Below are positions 5,409 through 7,218 of a stretch of 7,218 nt of DNA, piece by piece. Every line of letters begins with the position of its first letter. The stretch's first letter is position 1. This DNA is from Halovenus sp. (GTDB lineage Archaea > Halobacteriota > Halobacteria > Halobacteriales > Haloarculaceae): contig JAQCNG010000161.1 of assembly GCA_028275145.1 (NCBI GenBank), positions 1-7,218 on the forward strand, given 5' to 3'. The notes beneath the pieces are model-generated. The model was not told where the DNA came from. It was given only the letters and a program-made list of their open reading frames with translations, and ran no database searches. Both the position numbers and the translations under genes were made by a program.

Positions 5409-5882
5409 ATGGAGTTCTCGGGGGACGAACTCGCGGGCGTGGTCGACCTGTTCGGCGCGCTGAGCCGTGCGGAGCTCGGTGAGGCGCTCGCGGAACTGGC
5501 GTACAAGCAGGGCGAGGAGTACGACCCCGGGGCGTTCGATTCGGAGATTGCGGCCGCGGTGGAGGGGTATCACCTGGTCGAACTCGACGCCGAGGTGGCC
5601 AGCACGGACGAGGCGGTGCTGGTTCCCGGCCCGGGCGCGTTTCCGACAGTCCCCGCCGGCGGGCCCGACCTCACACACATCCTCGATATCGAGGGGCGCG
5701 AACTCGACCGTGCGACCGCGGGCGAGGCGGTGCTCGACCGGTTCCGCGCGGACGCCGCCGCGGCCGTCGACTCCGGCGACCCCGGGCGTGTGGACCGCCT
5801 GCTGGACGTGAGCTACGAACTCGAGGCGTGGGCCGACGTGGAGCTCTCGGCCGAGCGTGACCTCCTCGACCGCGTGTCATGA
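5409..5882 (+). CDS. Conserved haloarchaeal protein, DUF7109-like, unknown function
   Basis: A 157-residue acidic cytosolic protein. The N-terminal third (MEFSGDELAGVVDLFGALSR and the helices up to about 54) resembles a helix-turn-helix-like bundle. The middle contains a short hydrophobic strand, DEAVLVPGPGAFPTVP (67-82), then a conserved-looking HILDIEGRELDR (90-101). The C-terminal half is helical and ends LLDVSYELEAWADVELSAER. From memory this resembles the haloarchaeal DUF7109 family. I cannot verify that and see no catalytic or metal-binding motif, cysteines or membrane segment. The ATG at 5409 fits the TATA-like block upstream. The stop TGA (5880-5882) overlaps the stop of the opposing phosphatase gene. 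A DNA-binding or regulatory role is possible but speculative. Confidence 0.8.
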   Translation: MEFSGDELAGVVDLFGALSRAELGEALAELAYKQGEEYDPGAFDSEIAAAVEGYHLVELDAEVASTDEAVLVPGPGAFPTVPAGGPDLTHILDIEGRELDRATAGEAVLDRFRADAAAAVDSGDPGRVDRLLDVSYELEAWADVELSAERDLLDRVS

Positions 5883-6353
5883 GCGGGCGGCGAGATACAG
5901 CACCGCCTGCTCGTGGAGCGCGGGGTTGGGCATGGCCCGCGGCCGGGCCTCGTGGACGATATCGAGCGCCGCCCGCAACCGGTGGCCCTCCTCGGCGGCG
6001 AGTGTCGTCGCGACGAGCGTGGTGCTGCGCGAGATGCCGGCCTTGCAGTGGACCAGAACCGAGCCATCCCGCCGGTAGAGCGCCCGGGCGGTGTCGACTG
6101 CCGACGCGAAGGTCGACCAGTTGTTCTCCGGCCCGTCGGCCAGCGGCCGGTGGTGGGTCGTGAGCGGACACGGCTCGTGGGTGGCCGAGAGCACGAACTC
6201 GAACCGCCGGTCGTGGCGCTCCGGACTGGCGGCGAACTTGTTGCCGAGATATAGGTCGCGCTCGCCGATGGACCGGACGACCGGCCGTTGTTCGATGTAG
6301 CCAAACGGCCAGACGAGCACGTTCTCGTCGCTGTCCGCCAGGTCGAGGGACAC
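5877..6353 (-). CDS. Dual-specificity protein phosphatase family protein
   Basis: A 158-residue cysteine-dependent phosphatase. The P-loop HCKAGISRS (102-110) has the nucleophile Cys103 and phosphate-binding Arg109, matching HCxxGxxRS. The Asp in PLADGPENN (Asp73) is the probable general acid. GERDLYLGN (30-38) is the usual N-terminal strand of dual-specificity phosphatases, and ARPRAMPNPALHEQAVLYL near the C-terminus is the usual helix after the P-loop. It is expected to dephosphorylate Ser/Thr/Tyr, or possibly a small phosphorylated molecule, in the cytosol; the substrate is unknown. Length is normal for a minimal catalytic domain. The start is a GTG at 6353, chosen for an AT-rich promoter block about 18-31 bases upstream; a GTG at 6320 is a weaker alternative. 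It follows aroA by 112 bases on the same strand and converges on the DUF7109-like gene with a 6-base overlap. Confidence 0.88.
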   Translation of the reverse strand: MSLDLADSDENVLVWPFGYIEQRPVVRSIGERDLYLGNKFAASPERHDRRFEFVLSATHEPCPLTTHHRPLADGPENNWSTFASAVDTARALYRRDGSVLVHCKAGISRSTTLVATTLAAEEGHRLRAALDIVHEARPRAMPNPALHEQAVLYLAARS

Positions 6354-6370
6354 TGTTTCTCGAACTAAGA

Positions 6371-6384
6371 TTTCTTTACTGTTA
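6371..6384 (-). promoter_or_regulatory. TATA-like box before phosphatase gene
   Basis: The minus strand reads TAACAGTAAAGAAA, 18-31 bases before the GTG at 6353, the most AT-rich stretch of the window. It predicts a leaderless transcript starting at or near a GTG codon. A 7-bp inverted repeat (6386-6392 with 6403-6409) lies immediately upstream and could bind a regulator. Confidence 0.5.
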
Positions 6385-6385
6385 A

Positions 6386-6433
6386 CTCTGTCTCCGGGTC
6401 ACGACAGAGGCGCCCGGTCGACCGGCGACAGAG
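6386..6433. repeat. Cluster of short repeats upstream of phosphatase promoter
   Basis: CTCTGTC (6386-6392) is inverted against GACAGAG (6403-6409), and CGACAGAG occurs as a direct repeat at 6402-6409 and 6426-6433, 24 bases apart. Between the two direct copies is the perfect 12-base palindrome CCGGTCGACCGG (6414-6425). The cluster lies between the aroA stop and the phosphatase TATA-like box. It could be an operator or part of a terminator for aroA; neither is proven. Confidence 0.4.
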
Positions 6434-6465
6434 ACACCGCGAGCGAGAGTGACCGGCGGCGCTCC

Positions 6466-7218
6466 TCACTGTTGCTCTATGTCGGCACCGAGGTCGACGA
6501 GCGTGTCGAAAAACGCCGGAAAGGAGACGTCCACGTGGGCGGCATCGGTGACCGTGGTCGTGCCGTCGGCGACGAGACCGGCGACAGTCAGAGCCATCAC
6601 GATGCGGTGGTCCCGGCGGCCGTCGACGGTCGCCCCCCGGAGGTCGCTCTGCCCACCGTGGACGACCAGCGTGGCCTCGCGCTCCTCGACGGTCACACCC
6701 AGTCTGTCGAGCGCCCCGGCCATCGCGCTCACACGGTCGGTTTCCTTGTAGCGGACGTGCTCGCAGTCGGTGATTCGCGTCGTGCCGTCGGCGGCCGCAC
6801 CCAGCACGGCGAGTGTCGGCAACAGGTCCGGCGTGTCGGCGACGCTCACCTCGATGCCCGCCAGGTCGCTCCGGGCGACAGCGAGTTCGCCCGCCTCGCG
6901 GTCCCAGGTGACGGCCGCGCCCATCCGGTCGAGTGTCTCGACGATTGCCTGGTCACCCTGTGCGCTCGGGTACGCGCCGGAGACTGTGACTGACTCGCCG
7001 GCGAGCGCGCCGGCGGCCAGCAGGTACGAGAGCGAGGAGAAATCACCCGGGACGGTGTACTCGTCGGCACGGTAGCGCTGGCGGCCACGCACCGAGAACC
7101 CGCGGCCGGTCTGCCGGGCGGCAACGCCGAACTCGTCGAGCAGTTCGAGCGTGATGTCGACGTAGGGGGCGGATTTGAGCTCCGTCTGGAGTGTGATGTC
7201 GGCACCGGCGTCGGTTGC
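6466..7218 (-). CDS. aroA: 3-phosphoshikimate 1-carboxyvinyltransferase (EPSP synthase), 5' part outside window
   Basis: The C-terminal 250 residues of EPSP synthase, which joins phosphoenolpyruvate to shikimate-3-phosphate in the sixth step of the shikimate pathway. The reading begins in frame at the right edge (ATDAGADITLQTELKSAPYV), so the true start lies beyond 7218. The family is about 420-430 residues. Within the fragment, SAPYVDITLELL (16-27), PGDFSS (57-62), the DTPDLLP segment with the catalytic Asp (128-134), KETDR (158-162) with the catalytic Lys-Glu, DHR (203-205) and VSFPAFFDTL (231-240) are all present in normal order. The sequence ends DLGADIEQQ with TGA at 6466-6468. A GTG at 7092 is internal and not the start. 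The phosphatase gene follows 112 bases downstream but has its own promoter-like block. No sign of damage is seen. Confidence 0.95.
   Translation of the reverse strand, partial: ATDAGADITLQTELKSAPYVDITLELLDEFGVAARQTGRGFSVRGRQRYRADEYTVPGDFSSLSYLLAAGALAGESVTVSGAYPSAQGDQAIVETLDRMGAAVTWDREAGELAVARSDLAGIEVSVADTPDLLPTLAVLGAAADGTTRITDCEHVRYKETDRVSAMAGALDRLGVTVEEREATLVVHGGQSDLRGATVDGRRDHRIVMALTVAGLVADGTTTVTDAAHVDVSFPAFFDTLVDLGADIEQQ

Noticed and set aside
1..7218. CRISPR array, toxin-antitoxin pair, phage genes or complete insertion sequence
   Set aside because: No regularly spaced repeats, transposase, integrase, Cas or phage structural motif was found in any frame; only the short palindrome at 2924-2943 suggests past mobile-element activity.

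Overview
The window is a gene-dense stretch of a haloarchaeal (class Halobacteria) chromosome. Three things point there: high GC with strong third-position G/C bias, acidic Asp/Glu-rich proteins, and families that are typical of or confined to haloarchaea (an HVO_0758-type zinc microprotein, a HEWD protein, an archaeal TrmY, an AglM-type UDP-glucose dehydrogenase). Many genes have an AT-rich TATA-like box about 25-32 bases before the start codon and no room for a Shine-Dalgarno leader, which is the pattern of leaderless haloarchaeal transcripts. The genus cannot be named from this sequence.

Layout. Bases 1-2850 hold three minus-strand genes read right to left: a cytosolic PAS-type histidine kinase, a UDP-glucose 6-dehydrogenase, and a TrmY tRNA methyltransferase that overlaps the dehydrogenase stop by 4 bases and runs off the left edge. 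Bases 2851-3640 form a decayed patch. It contains a perfect 20-base palindrome resembling an IS200/IS605-type element end, a glutaredoxin-like gene that ends early beside that palindrome, an intact HEWD microprotein, and a cutA gene that keeps only its N-terminal half. Bases 3632-4142 hold two small minus-strand genes, a two-helix membrane protein and the zinc microprotein. The latter is divergent from a GT81-like (glucosyl-3-phosphoglycerate synthase-like) glycosyltransferase at 4244-5359. A DUF7109-like protein follows and converges on a dual-specificity phosphatase, the two stop codons overlapping in TCATGA. The right end is the C-terminal 250 residues of AroA (EPSP synthase).

Most genes are housekeeping or conserved haloarchaeal accessory genes, and no coherent multigene pathway is evident. 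I found no CRISPR array, rRNA, tRNA, complete transposon, defence island or clearly new system. The most unusual part is the 2.9-3.6 kb patch, with a mobile-element-like scar and two truncated genes within about 700 bases. No stretch longer than about 120 bases lacks a gene.
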